A stretch of DNA of 28,538 bases from CAZHTS01 sp964535315 (GTDB taxonomy: Bacteria; Chloroflexota; Anaerolineae; Anaerolineales; Anaerolineaceae), in assembly GCA_964535315.1 (NCBI GenBank), contig CAZHTS010000057.1:1-28538 (forward strand), in the 5' to 3' direction. Made by a program: the position numbers and the translations under genes. Positions 15,901-22,945 of this stretch are shown here, piece after piece. Under the pieces are notes generated by a model. It saw only the letters and a list, made by a program, of their open reading frames with translations. It was not told the DNA's origin and searched no databases. Position 1 is the first letter of the stretch, and every line of letters begins with the position of its first letter.

Positions 15901-17307
15901 GTTCAGCCGCCGCTGTAATTCGTTCTGCAAACGGTGCTGCTCGCTCATATTACGCGCCAGAACATACACCACTTGCTGCCCCACCAACGTTACCAGGCTG
16001 GCATTGATCTCGAGGTCAATCTGTTGCCCATCCGGAAGTTTCACCACCTGTTCAAATGTCAGCGACCGCCCACCCACCACCTCGGCAAACATTTGTTTCA
16101 ACCATTCCACATCGATCCGTGAGGTAAAGACCTCGGTCAACGCCGCATTGCGCCACTCCGACCGAAGATCAAACATGCGTTCAAAAGCGGGGTTGGCGTC
16201 GAGAAGCTGCATCGAGTGCGCGTCGATGAGCGCGAATCCCTCCTGCGCCTGTTCGATCAGGGCATTATACAGGGCGCGCTGTTGCTGGCCCTCGGCCTGA
16301 ATCTGCTGCGCCTGGCTGAATACCTGCTGCAAAGGCTGGCGCAAATCCAGTAATTCGCTGCGGCTGGCAATGTAAGCGGCAATCTCTTCTGGTTTACTGC
16401 CGCTACGCCGGACGGCTTCCGTCAGGCGGCTCACCGGCTGCACCACCAGGCGGTCGAAGAAGAACAGGTACACCAACACCAGCGCCAGGCCAACCACCGT
16501 CATCGAGATCAGGACATAATTGATACTGCCCAACCCCTGCTGATAGATCTGGCGGAAACTGAGCAGGTGCGCCACGATCACCGGGCTTCCATCCAGGCCA
16601 TCCAGGCGCACATACGTACTCATCAAATCCTCTCCGGCCGGCTCGATCCAATAATCGGGCAGCGGCGCCCCAATCTTGCCTATTGCTGCCGGCTCCAGAA
16701 GTTCCAGGAACAACCCGGTACGACCGTTCAACTCCAACAGGCGTCGTTGATCCAACAGGCTGCCCACCGCCAACATCCCCGCCGCCGGCGAATATTCATC
16801 CCCTTCCTGCACAACAGGTACAATCACTACCAGAAAAACCCGGTCGTCGACGCGCAGCACGCCGCGTCGGTGTACATCTCGCTCCAGTCCGCCGCTGGAA
16901 CGCAGCGCGGCCCATAGCGGTTCAGGGAGGTCTACCAGCCGATTGCTCTGAACGTCATAGCTCCGGCCAAACAGGAGCTGCCCCGCTTGCCCGGTGTAGC
17001 AGACAAAAGACACCCCCTGGCGCTCAAAAAACGCCGCATTCCAGAAATCAGCGGCAAACTGCGGTGCCGAACCGGTAACAAAGGCATATTGCGCTCCGGC
17101 TACCCCACCATGCAACGCCACCTTTTCCAGGGCCTGATACTGATCTTGAACGAAAACCCGCACATTGGATGCCCGCTCTAACCAAACGTCCCGCTCGATG
17201 GCCTCAAACCGTTCCCGCAGCGCCCCCCTTGAAAACACGTACAGGATGGCAACCAGCACGACCGCTGCCAGGAAGGTGAACAAAAGGTTCTTCAAACGCA
17301 TGGACAT
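12913..17307 (-). CDS. Multi-sensor hybrid histidine kinase with REC and HPt domains
   Basis: Membrane-bound phosphorelay protein of about 1464 residues. In order: transmembrane helix (about 5-25), extracellular sensor of about 235 residues, second helix (about 262-286), PAS (345-455), GAF (475-630), PAS (640-745), GAF (765-900), HisKA with His948 in MSHEIRTPLN, HATPase with Asn1065 (N box), DSGIGL and GGTGLGL loops, receiver with Asp1214, phosphoacceptor Asp1259 (MDCQMPVLDG), Thr1291 and Lys1313, and HPt with His1404 (THSLKGTSASMG). All catalytic residues are intact, so a His-Asp-His relay within one chain is expected. The chain has no output domain; a separate response regulator must receive the phosphate. 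Four ATGs cluster at the start; I chose 17307, 9 nt after AAGGA, over 17316, which abuts it. The ligand is unknown. Confidence 0.92.
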   Translation of the reverse strand: MSMRLKNLLFTFLAAVVLVAILYVFSRGALRERFEAIERDVWLERASNVRVFVQDQYQALEKVALHGGVAGAQYAFVTGSAPQFAADFWNAAFFERQGVSFVCYTGQAGQLLFGRSYDVQSNRLVDLPEPLWAALRSSGGLERDVHRRGVLRVDDRVFLVVIVPVVQEGDEYSPAAGMLAVGSLLDQRRLLELNGRTGLFLELLEPAAIGKIGAPLPDYWIEPAGEDLMSTYVRLDGLDGSPVIVAHLLSFRQIYQQGLGSINYVLISMTVVGLALVLVYLFFFDRLVVQPVSRLTEAVRRSGSKPEEIAAYIASRSELLDLRQPLQQVFSQAQQIQAEGQQQRALYNALIEQAQEGFALIDAHSMQLLDANPAFERMFDLRSEWRNAALTEVFTSRIDVEWLKQMFAEVVGGRSLTFEQVVKLPDGQQIDLEINASLVTLVGQQVVYVLARNMSEQHRLQNELQRRLNETLLLNRVIAASSSVIEPKRIYTTICSELAQALSLPQAALAILKENEQILLVVAEYSSVSRPSALGYTFPIEPGTQSAYVVENRMPLAIEDVQNDPMTAAMREVARRRGIVSMLLVPLVVRDRVLGTLGLDSLEPRRFTPEEIDLAMNVASAVGQAVEIAQLYETLRQSQARLLLMLEQLPAILWMTDVQLQIISATGTALKGANLNGSSLYEFFQTQDDNYLPIQAHRRALRGETVSYEVEAMGGVFQASVEPFYDAQGRISGVLGIALEIGDRKRVETALRRDEEAMRSLYEIISSRQTLLSDKIQALLAMGCQHFHMGTAVLARFEGDRYEVVESYSHVGGGREAMIAALCDFSCGWMLQHNDLLALERIDEAGDSGEDQMGSCLGAPVVVEGVPYGVLSFSSAAARSFPFGANDCEFLRLMAQWAGTELEREQHLAQLRDFSNQIYIKNLDLAEARDQALEASRLKSEFLATMSHEIRTPLNAVIGMTELLLDTSLTTAQEEYTQVVHGAGQVLLALINDILDFSKIEAGKLSLENVLIEPRDVVQTVIEMSSGRAKEKGLDLSARMTADVPRFVNGDPIRLQQVLLNLVSNAIKFTSSGKIEVRLSVQPEAQEDGVMLRFEVEDSGIGLSEMARKRLFQPFTQADGSTTRKYGGTGLGLAICRRLVDLMGGEIGVESEEGCGSTFWFTVRFGRVDESETEWWPGADAGEDIPISLLGLPAEEQGQEEIQTEPLWILLAEDNPANQRLAVLQLQKLGQEVEAVDDGAQAVNAILKSQRPYAMILMDCQMPVLDGFDATRQIRTTEQISGDHIPVIAMTANATQADRQACLEAGMDDYISKPVTLESLRQIVERWGRVRRLPAAGGMKLSGAVAASLDPAIIQGIRELQIEGEPDILGELVGLYLRDSSVHLARMRQALDEDNRQVLRRSTHSLKGTSASMGARELARLCAQLEDLLQAESNIDVLADGMADIDAEYERVCQALHALVTPPL

Positions 17308-17326
17308 GGCCATCATTCCTTTTGAT

Positions 17327-17335
17327 AGGATAACA
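17327..17335 (-). promoter_or_regulatory. Possible extended -10 for the hybrid kinase gene
   Basis: On the minus strand the sequence reads TG-T-TATCCT just before AAAAGGA and the kinase start. It resembles the extended -10 found before the RodZ-like gene. It would give a leader of only about 13 nt to the ATG at 17307. There is no -35 and the hexamer is weak. Confidence 0.3.
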
Positions 17336-17371
17336 AAAAAAGGGGCCCGCGTATACGATGGCTTTCAAAGC

Positions 17372-18043
17372 TTACAAATTTATGGGTGAGATGCAGTCAG
17401 CGTGGTCTTGACCCGGCGCATTGACCAGACGCGCCACAGGATAAGTATCCATCTGACCGGCCGGGTAAGGTTGTAACAGGCTTTGCAAATCCGGAGGTTG
17501 CGTCGTAGACGCCAACCAGGCCAGGTAACTATCACCGTCCAGGATAACAGGCATCCGCTCGTGCACCGCAGCCACCAGAGTGTTTGCTGCACAGGTAACG
17601 ATCGTACAGGAGCGCAGTTCCTGGCCGTCGGGCATACGCCAGGCGTCCCACAGGCCGGCAAACACAAACGGTCGCCCTCCAACACGGCGAAAATAGTAGG
17701 GCTGGCTGACGCCCTTCCCGGCCGGCTTCTGCCATTCATAAAAACCATCCGCCAGGATCACACAACGCCGCTGGCGAAAGCTTTGCCGGAAAGAAGGCTT
17801 CTCCGCCAGGGTTTCGGCGCGGGCATTGATCAGCCGGTTACCGATTTCCACATCTTTGGCCCAGGATGGCACCAACCCCCAACGCATCCACTCCACCTGA
17901 CGCCGGCCGGCATCCGCCACCACCGCCACTGCCTGGCTGGGAGACACATTATAGCGCGGCTGCCAGTCTGCCGGAAAAACGCCAAATGCAAACTCGGCCT
18001 GCCAGGCGGCGGGCTCCTGTGTAAACGTGAACCTGCCACACAT
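17372..18043 (-). CDS. SRAP domain protein (YedK/HMCES family)
   Basis: Protein of 223 residues that in this family forms a covalent thiazolidine crosslink to abasic sites in single-stranded DNA, shielding them during replication. The start MCGRF places Cys2 as the nucleophile after Met removal. Other active-site residues are visible: Asn74 in NARAETL, Glu103 in ADGFYEW and His161 in HERMPVIL. The length is normal. The ribosome binding site is exceptional: GGAGGTGAT, complementary over nine bases to the 3' end of 16S rRNA, six nt (from GGAGG) before the ATG. The gene is divergent from ftcD and 55-65 bp upstream of the kinase gene on the same strand. Older annotations call it a putative SOS-response-associated peptidase; no LexA box is obvious to me here. 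Confidence 0.95.
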   Translation of the reverse strand: MCGRFTFTQEPAAWQAEFAFGVFPADWQPRYNVSPSQAVAVVADAGRRQVEWMRWGLVPSWAKDVEIGNRLINARAETLAEKPSFRQSFRQRRCVILADGFYEWQKPAGKGVSQPYYFRRVGGRPFVFAGLWDAWRMPDGQELRSCTIVTCAANTLVAAVHERMPVILDGDSYLAWLASTTQPPDLQSLLQPYPAGQMDTYPVARLVNAPGQDHADCISPINL

Positions 18044-18093
18044 CCATCACCTCCATGCGCCCCTTCATAATTACCCAATCCACTACTCTCTAT

Positions 18094-18101
18094 ATTATAA
18101 T
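18094..18101. promoter_or_regulatory. Overlapping divergent -10 boxes between SRAP gene and ftcD
   Basis: The 8-bp ATTATAAT reads TATAAT on the plus strand (18096-18101) and TATAAT on the minus strand (plus-strand ATTATA, 18094-18099). The plus box is about 29 nt before the ftcD start and the minus box about 51 nt before the SRAP start. -35 elements are poor on both sides. Shared -10 bases would make the two promoters compete for polymerase. Confidence 0.45.
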
Positions 18102-18129
18102 TGCAGCATCCCCTTTGTATGAGGTTGAT

Positions 18130-19677
18130 ATGCCCGCACCTTTGGTCGAATGCATTCCCAACTTTTCTGATGCTCGTCGTCCCGAAGTCATAGAAGCAAT
18201 CGTGACCGCCATTACCGCCGTCCCCGGCGTACACGTTCTCGACCGGCACTCCGACCTGGATCACAACCGCACCGTGGTGACCTTTGTCGGTGCCCCGGCT
18301 GCCGCAGAAGAAGCCGCCTTTCAGGGCATCGCCTGCGCCGCCAAACTGATCAACCTGGACCAGCACACCGGCGAACACCCGCGCATCGGCGCCACCGACG
18401 TGGTGCCTTTCGTGCCGCTGAGCGACATCGGCATGGCCGAGTGCGTAGAAATGGCCCGCCGCCTGGGCAAACGCGTCGGGCAGGAACTCAACATCCCTGT
18501 TTATCTATACGAAGATGCCGCCACGCGGCCTGAACGCCAGAACCTGGAAAACATTCGCCGCGGCCAATATGAAGCGCTCAAAGAAGAAATGGGCATTAAC
18601 CCGGCGCGTGACCCCGATTTTGGCCCCAGCAAAATTGGCCCGGCCGGCGCCACCGTGATCGGGGCGCGCCAGCCGTTGATCGCTTTCAACGTTTACCTGA
18701 CCACCGATGACGTGACCATCGCCCAAAAAATCGCCAAGGCCGTGCGCAACTCGTCCGGCGGGCTGCGTTTCGTCAAGGGGATGGGCGTGCTGGTCGAGGG
18801 CCGCGCCCAGGTCTCGATGAATTTGACCAATTACCGCCAGACCCCCATCGCTCGTGTGGTCGAAATGGTGCGCCGCGAGGCGCAGCGTTACGGCGTCGGC
18901 GTCCACCACAGCGAACTGGTCGGGCTGATCCCACAGGAGGCGCTCAATCACGCTGCCGTCTGGTACTTACAGTTGGATGGCTTTGAGCCAGAGCAGATCC
19001 TGGAACAACGCCTGTACGCCCTGATGAGCCAGCAAGGCGCTGCCGCAGCTGGAAGCGATGAGCCCACCTTCCTGGACAAACTGGCCAGCGGCACGCCCAC
19101 CCCGGGCGGCGGCGCCGCCGCGGCGCATGTCGCCGCCGCGGCCGCCGGGTTGGTCGCCATGGTCGCCCGCCTGACGGTCGGCAAGAAAAAGTACGCCGAC
19201 GTCGAGGCGCAAATGTGGCCGGTCATCGATCGGGCCGAAGCGCTGCGCCAGGAATTATCCCGGGCCGTTGAAGAAGACTCGGCCGCCTTCGATGCCCTGA
19301 TGGCCGCCATGAAACAGCCGAAAGAAACGCCCGAGCAGCAGGCCGCCCGCGCTGCCGCCATAGAAAAGGCCACCCACCAGGCCATTGCTGTGCCACTGAG
19401 TGTGGCGCGTAAGGCGGTCGCCGTCATCGAACTCGCCGTGCAAATGGCCAACCTGGGTAACGTCAACGCCATCTCAGACGCCGGTTCGGCCGCTGCCCTG
19501 GGGCGCGCCGCCCTGACCGGCGCCGGGTTGAACGTGCGCATTAATGCCAATGGACTGCAAGACCCCGCTCCGGCCCAGCCCTGGCTGCAAGAACTCAAAC
19601 AGCTCGAACAACAGGCCAGCGAACACGAAGAAAAACTACGAAAGGTGCTGATCGAACGCGGCAACCTGAGCCTGTAA
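18130..19677 (+). CDS. ftcD: Fused glutamate formimidoyltransferase / formimidotetrahydrofolate cyclodeaminase
   Basis: Bifunctional cytosolic enzyme of 515 residues that moves the formimino group of formiminoglutamate to tetrahydrofolate, then releases ammonia to give 5,10-methenyl-THF, linking histidine breakdown to one-carbon metabolism. The transferase half (about 1-300) begins PLVECIPNFSDARR and contains GEHPRIGATDVVPF with the probable catalytic His83. The all-helical cyclodeaminase half (about 320-515) begins FLDKLASGTPTPGGGAAAA. The two-domain arrangement matches the mammalian enzyme. I start at ATG 18130, with GAGG 5 nt upstream and the family N-terminus; the open frame reaches back to 18055 but across the promoter. 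No other histidine-utilisation gene is in the window. Confidence 0.94.
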   Translation: MPAPLVECIPNFSDARRPEVIEAIVTAITAVPGVHVLDRHSDLDHNRTVVTFVGAPAAAEEAAFQGIACAAKLINLDQHTGEHPRIGATDVVPFVPLSDIGMAECVEMARRLGKRVGQELNIPVYLYEDAATRPERQNLENIRRGQYEALKEEMGINPARDPDFGPSKIGPAGATVIGARQPLIAFNVYLTTDDVTIAQKIAKAVRNSSGGLRFVKGMGVLVEGRAQVSMNLTNYRQTPIARVVEMVRREAQRYGVGVHHSELVGLIPQEALNHAAVWYLQLDGFEPEQILEQRLYALMSQQGAAAAGSDEPTFLDKLASGTPTPGGGAAAAHVAAAAAGLVAMVARLTVGKKKYADVEAQMWPVIDRAEALRQELSRAVEEDSAAFDALMAAMKQPKETPEQQAARAAAIEKATHQAIAVPLSVARKAVAVIELAVQMANLGNVNAISDAGSAAALGRAALTGAGLNVRINANGLQDPAPAQPWLQELKQLEQQASEHEEKLRKVLIERGNLSL

Positions 19678-19698
19678 CCCGGCTGTCGCCACAATATT

Positions 19699-21606
19699 AT
19701 GTCTACTGCAGAATACCGGTATCGTCGCCTGACCGGGATGGTGATTGTGTGTGTACTCCTGGCGGCCTGTTCGCAGGCCGCCAGTGTGGCGACGCTCACA
19801 CCCGTTCCACCCACACCGGCCATTGTATCGACCACGGCTGCCCCGCAGCCCAGTCCTTCTCCCACCAGCACCACCGAACCGCAACAGGCCGCTCTCGGGC
19901 TATCACCCGAACTGCCCGCTGCCATCGCCGAGGCGTTACAACTCCCCGCCGGCCTGCCGCGCGCCCAGGAGGACAGCCAGGCCACACTGCATCTGAAGGT
20001 CGGTAACGAACACCCCGCCGGCGCCTGGGTCTATGCCCTGGTCGCGCCCTTCCCGACCGTTAAGGATGGTGTCAGCAGCGAGGCGCTGCGCACGGCCTGG
20101 GCAAACGGCCCCAGCGCCGAATTCCCCGCCACGCAACTGCTGGTGGATGAAAGCACCGCCGCCATCTTCACCCGCCTGTGGGGCCCGGCCCGCGAGGGCT
20201 ACATTAAAGTGCTGCCTGCCGGGCAGATTCTGGATTATGCCTGGGCGCAACTGCCCTATAACCCGCCGGCGCACGTCGAAGTCCCGCCGCCTACCCCTAC
20301 CTTTGCCCCCCGGCCGGCCATCACGGCGACACGCACTGCCACACCCACCCGCACTGCCACCCCTACCCCCACATTGACACCCACCAGCACGCCAACGCGC
20401 GTGCCCGGCGCTCCCCCCCGCACCCCCACCCCGCCCAAAATCGCCTGGGCCCTCCTGCCCTTCGAACAACTCGAGCCACGCTGGAAGGTGCTGGAAATCG
20501 ACGGACAATCGCCGCTGCGCAAAGAATTCGCTCCATCCGCCTACCCGCTCAGCGTGCCGCTCTCGCTGGACGGCGACGAAGCGCTGGTTGCCCGTTTCCT
20601 GCCGCAGTTTCCTCCCGTCAGCAACCGCCAGGCCGACCGCCTGACGACCGTCATCCTCACCGGCGTGACCGCCCTGGTACGCGGCACCGCCAACATGATG
20701 GAATTCAAAGGGCTGGACTACCCCGCCGAACAGATCGGCGACACACTGCGCCAGGCAGATTTCCTGCACGTCAACAACGAAGTGCCCTTCAGCGAGAAGT
20801 GCCCTCCGCCCAACCCACCGACCACCGGCCTGGTCTTTTGTAGCAGCCCGGCCTATATCCAGTTACTGGAGACAATCGGCACCGACATCGTTGAACTCAG
20901 CGGCGATCACTTCAAAGATTGGGGCAACGAGGCCATGCTCTACACCATCGACCTGTATAAACAGCGCGGCTGGAAGCTGTACGGCGGCGGCGTCAATCTG
21001 GAAGAAGGGCGCGCCCCCCTGTTGATCGAGCACAACGGCAACAGGCTGGCCTTTTTGGGCTGCAACGCCAAGGGCGGCGGTTACGCCGGCGCCAGCCAGA
21101 CACAACCCGGCGCCGTATTGTGCAACCCCGAATGGATGCACGCCCAGATCAAACGCCTGCGTTCCGAAGGGTATCTGCCCATCGTTACCTTCCAGCACAT
21201 CGAGTATTATTCCTACACGGCCTATCCTGCCCTGGAACCCGATTTTCGCGGCATGGCCGAGGCCGGTGCAGTCGTCGTCAGCGGCAGCCAGGCGCACCAA
21301 CCGCACACCTTTGAATTTCATCAGGGCGCCTTTGTCCATTACGGCCTGGGCAACCTGTTCTTCGACCAGTACTACGAAGGTGAACCCGAGCGCAAAGCCT
21401 TCCTCGACCGCCACGTGTTTTACAACGGGCGGTATATCGGCAGCGAATTGCTCTCGATGCAGTTCATCGACCTGGCGCAGCCACGCTTCATGACGCCGCA
21501 AGAGCGAACGGCGCTCTTGCAGACCGTTTTCAGCGCCGGCGGGTGGAAGCTTCCCGGCTTTTCTCCCACCGCCGTGCCCACCCCCGAACCGACCGCACTA
21601 CCTTGA
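19699..21606 (+). CDS. CapA-family lipoprotein (metallophosphatase-like fold)
   Basis: Exported lipoprotein of 635 residues. The signal peptide ends in a lipobox, LLAAC, with Cys24 as the lipid anchor if translation starts at 19699; an internal ATG (19738) gives a shorter but still valid signal peptide. Residues about 70-190 form one soluble domain. A Thr/Pro-rich linker follows (about 195-248) with repeated TATPTRTATPTPT. After a second segment, IAWALLPFEQLEPRWKVLEIDG (about 250-275), the CapA (PGA_cap) domain occupies about 310-600, with the late motif SGSQAHQPHTFEFHQGAF and GLGNLFFDQYY. CapA proteins are linked to poly-gamma-glutamate or capsule metabolism, but no capB, capC or pgs gene is present, so the substrate is unknown. 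Only 21 bp separate it from ftcD. Confidence 0.85.
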   Translation: MSTAEYRYRRLTGMVIVCVLLAACSQAASVATLTPVPPTPAIVSTTAAPQPSPSPTSTTEPQQAALGLSPELPAAIAEALQLPAGLPRAQEDSQATLHLKVGNEHPAGAWVYALVAPFPTVKDGVSSEALRTAWANGPSAEFPATQLLVDESTAAIFTRLWGPAREGYIKVLPAGQILDYAWAQLPYNPPAHVEVPPPTPTFAPRPAITATRTATPTRTATPTPTLTPTSTPTRVPGAPPRTPTPPKIAWALLPFEQLEPRWKVLEIDGQSPLRKEFAPSAYPLSVPLSLDGDEALVARFLPQFPPVSNRQADRLTTVILTGVTALVRGTANMMEFKGLDYPAEQIGDTLRQADFLHVNNEVPFSEKCPPPNPPTTGLVFCSSPAYIQLLETIGTDIVELSGDHFKDWGNEAMLYTIDLYKQRGWKLYGGGVNLEEGRAPLLIEHNGNRLAFLGCNAKGGGYAGASQTQPGAVLCNPEWMHAQIKRLRSEGYLPIVTFQHIEYYSYTAYPALEPDFRGMAEAGAVVVSGSQAHQPHTFEFHQGAFVHYGLGNLFFDQYYEGEPERKAFLDRHVFYNGRYIGSELLSMQFIDLAQPRFMTPQERTALLQTVFSAGGWKLPGFSPTAVPTPEPTALP

Positions 21607-21637
21607 AACATCTTATTCTGTAAACTGGAGGATTCTC

Positions 21638-22936
21638 ATGGGATTGAAACCTGACCACTGGATACGCAAGATGGCGCTGGAACACGGCATGATTGAGCCC
21701 TTTGCCGATCAACAGGTGCGCCAGGGAGTAATCTCTTACGGCGTCTCGTCGTATGGCTACGACATTCGCGTCGCCGACGAGTTCAAAATCTTCACCAACG
21801 TTTATTCCGCCACGGTCGACCCCAAAAACTTCGACCCGCGCTCGATGATCGACTTCCAAGGCGAGGTGTGCATCATCCCGCCCAATTCGTTTGCCCTGGC
21901 GCGCACGGTCGAGTACTTCCGCATCCCGCGCCAGGTGTTGACCGTCTGTCTTGGCAAGAGCACCTACGCCCGCTGTTTTCGCGGCGACACGCGCGTGGCG
22001 TTGGTAGACGGCAGCGCCCCCACCCTGGAGGAAATGGCGCGCCGCTCGCAGGATGGCGAAATTTTCTGGGGATACAGCATCGGTGAAAACGGCCGCCTGA
22101 TCGTGACCCGGCTGGATGAGCCGCGCTATGTCGGGCGTGACAAACTGGTCGAGGTCACTCTCGACAACCACGAGACGATCGCCTGCACCCCCGATCATCT
22201 CTTTATGTTGCGCGATGGGCGCTGGCTACCCGCCGCAGAACTACCCGTTGGCGCCTCACTGATGCCGCTTTACCGCAGTCTCCAACATGGCTACGAGATG
22301 GTCTACCAGCCTCTGAACGGGCATATCTATCCCACTCATCAGCTGGCAGATGAATGGAATCTGCGCCACGCGATCTATGCCGGACAGCCCGGCACACCGC
22401 TTGACCACGCCGACGGCAACCGGATTAACAACAACCCCTGGAACATTACTCGCAGGGAAACGAATTTGCACCCTGATCCGCATGTCTCTAAGCGCATTCA
22501 CCAGGCGCAGAGTAACCAGGCCAGCCCAGAGCAAAGCGCCCGGCATTATCTCAATGGTGACCGCTCTGTACCCCGCCAGTTCCACAGCAAAGCGGCTGCC
22601 GACAACCATAAGGTGCTCTCGATACGCCCTGTTGCAGGCGAACACGATGTCTTTTGCCTGACCGTTCCAGAAGCAGGCAATTTCGCCCTGGAAAGCGGCG
22701 TCTTCGTACACAATTGCGGTATTATCGTGAATGTGACCCCCTTCGAGCCGGAATGGGAGGGCTATGTGACCCTGGAAATCTCCAACACCACCCCCCTGCC
22801 GGCCAAGATTTACGCCAACGAGGGCATCGCCCAGGTGCTGTTCTTTGAAGGCGACGAGACCTGTGAAATCTCCTACGCCGATAAGAAGGGCAAATACCAG
22901 AAACAGCAATCCATCGTCCTGCCCAAGCTCTCCTGA
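21638..22936 (+). CDS. dcd: dCTP deaminase precursor interrupted by an intein
   Basis: Pyrimidine nucleotide enzyme that deaminates dCTP to dUTP (some relatives also hydrolyse to dUMP). The primary product is 432 residues; removal of residues 113-359 leaves a normal 185-residue dCTP deaminase. Host segments are clear: an N-terminal half ending GKSTYAR (Arg112, equivalent to catalytic Arg115 of the E. coli enzyme) and a C-terminal half from CGIIVNVTPFEPEWEG to VTLEISNTTPLPA, with Glu380 equivalent to catalytic Glu138. The reading frame runs unbroken through the insert, so this is a precursor and not a pseudogene. GGAGG lies 6 nt before the ATG. The gene downstream begins within 10 bp, suggesting co-transcription. 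Confidence 0.95.
   Translation: MGLKPDHWIRKMALEHGMIEPFADQQVRQGVISYGVSSYGYDIRVADEFKIFTNVYSATVDPKNFDPRSMIDFQGEVCIIPPNSFALARTVEYFRIPRQVLTVCLGKSTYARCFRGDTRVALVDGSAPTLEEMARRSQDGEIFWGYSIGENGRLIVTRLDEPRYVGRDKLVEVTLDNHETIACTPDHLFMLRDGRWLPAAELPVGASLMPLYRSLQHGYEMVYQPLNGHIYPTHQLADEWNLRHAIYAGQPGTPLDHADGNRINNNPWNITRRETNLHPDPHVSKRIHQAQSNQASPEQSARHYLNGDRSVPRQFHSKAAADNHKVLSIRPVAGEHDVFCLTVPEAGNFALESGVFVHNCGIIVNVTPFEPEWEGYVTLEISNTTPLPAKIYANEGIAQVLFFEGDETCEISYADKKGKYQKQQSIVLPKLS
21974..22714 (+). mobile_element. Intein with HNH endonuclease motif inside dcd
   Basis: A 247-residue protein-splicing element encoded in frame. Splicing residues are all present: Cys1 (precursor residue 113, opening CFRGDTRVALVDG, block A), block B with Thr184 and His187 in ACTPDHLFML, block F/G ending SGVFVHN with penultimate His358 and terminal Asn359, and Cys360 as the +1 residue. 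Between the splicing halves (about residues 225-290) is an HNH-type nuclease signature: LDHADGNRINNNPWNI preceded by a helix around HQLADEWNLRHAI. The endonuclease type most common in inteins is LAGLIDADG; HNH is rarer. The insertion point follows the catalytic Arg directly, the kind of invariant site inteins favour. Base composition is slightly less GC-rich than the flanking host codons. An intact motif set suggests recent or maintained mobility. Confidence 0.93.
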
Positions 22937-22945
22937 TTGCACCCA

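Noticed and set aside
17333..17350. GGGGCCCGC next to seven A/T between the SRAP gene and the kinase gene as a terminator
   Set aside because: GGGCCC is a palindrome without a loop and cannot form a proper hairpin; the T tract alone is insufficient.
20281..20440. Short tandem repeats (ACC/CCC-rich) suggestive of a DNA repeat or CRISPR-like array
   Set aside because: They encode a Thr/Pro linker within one reading frame; there are no regular repeat-spacer units.
21638..22936. dcd as a pseudogene broken by an insertion
   Set aside because: The insert is in frame, begins with Cys, ends His-Asn before Cys, and contains splicing blocks; this is an intein, not a disruption.
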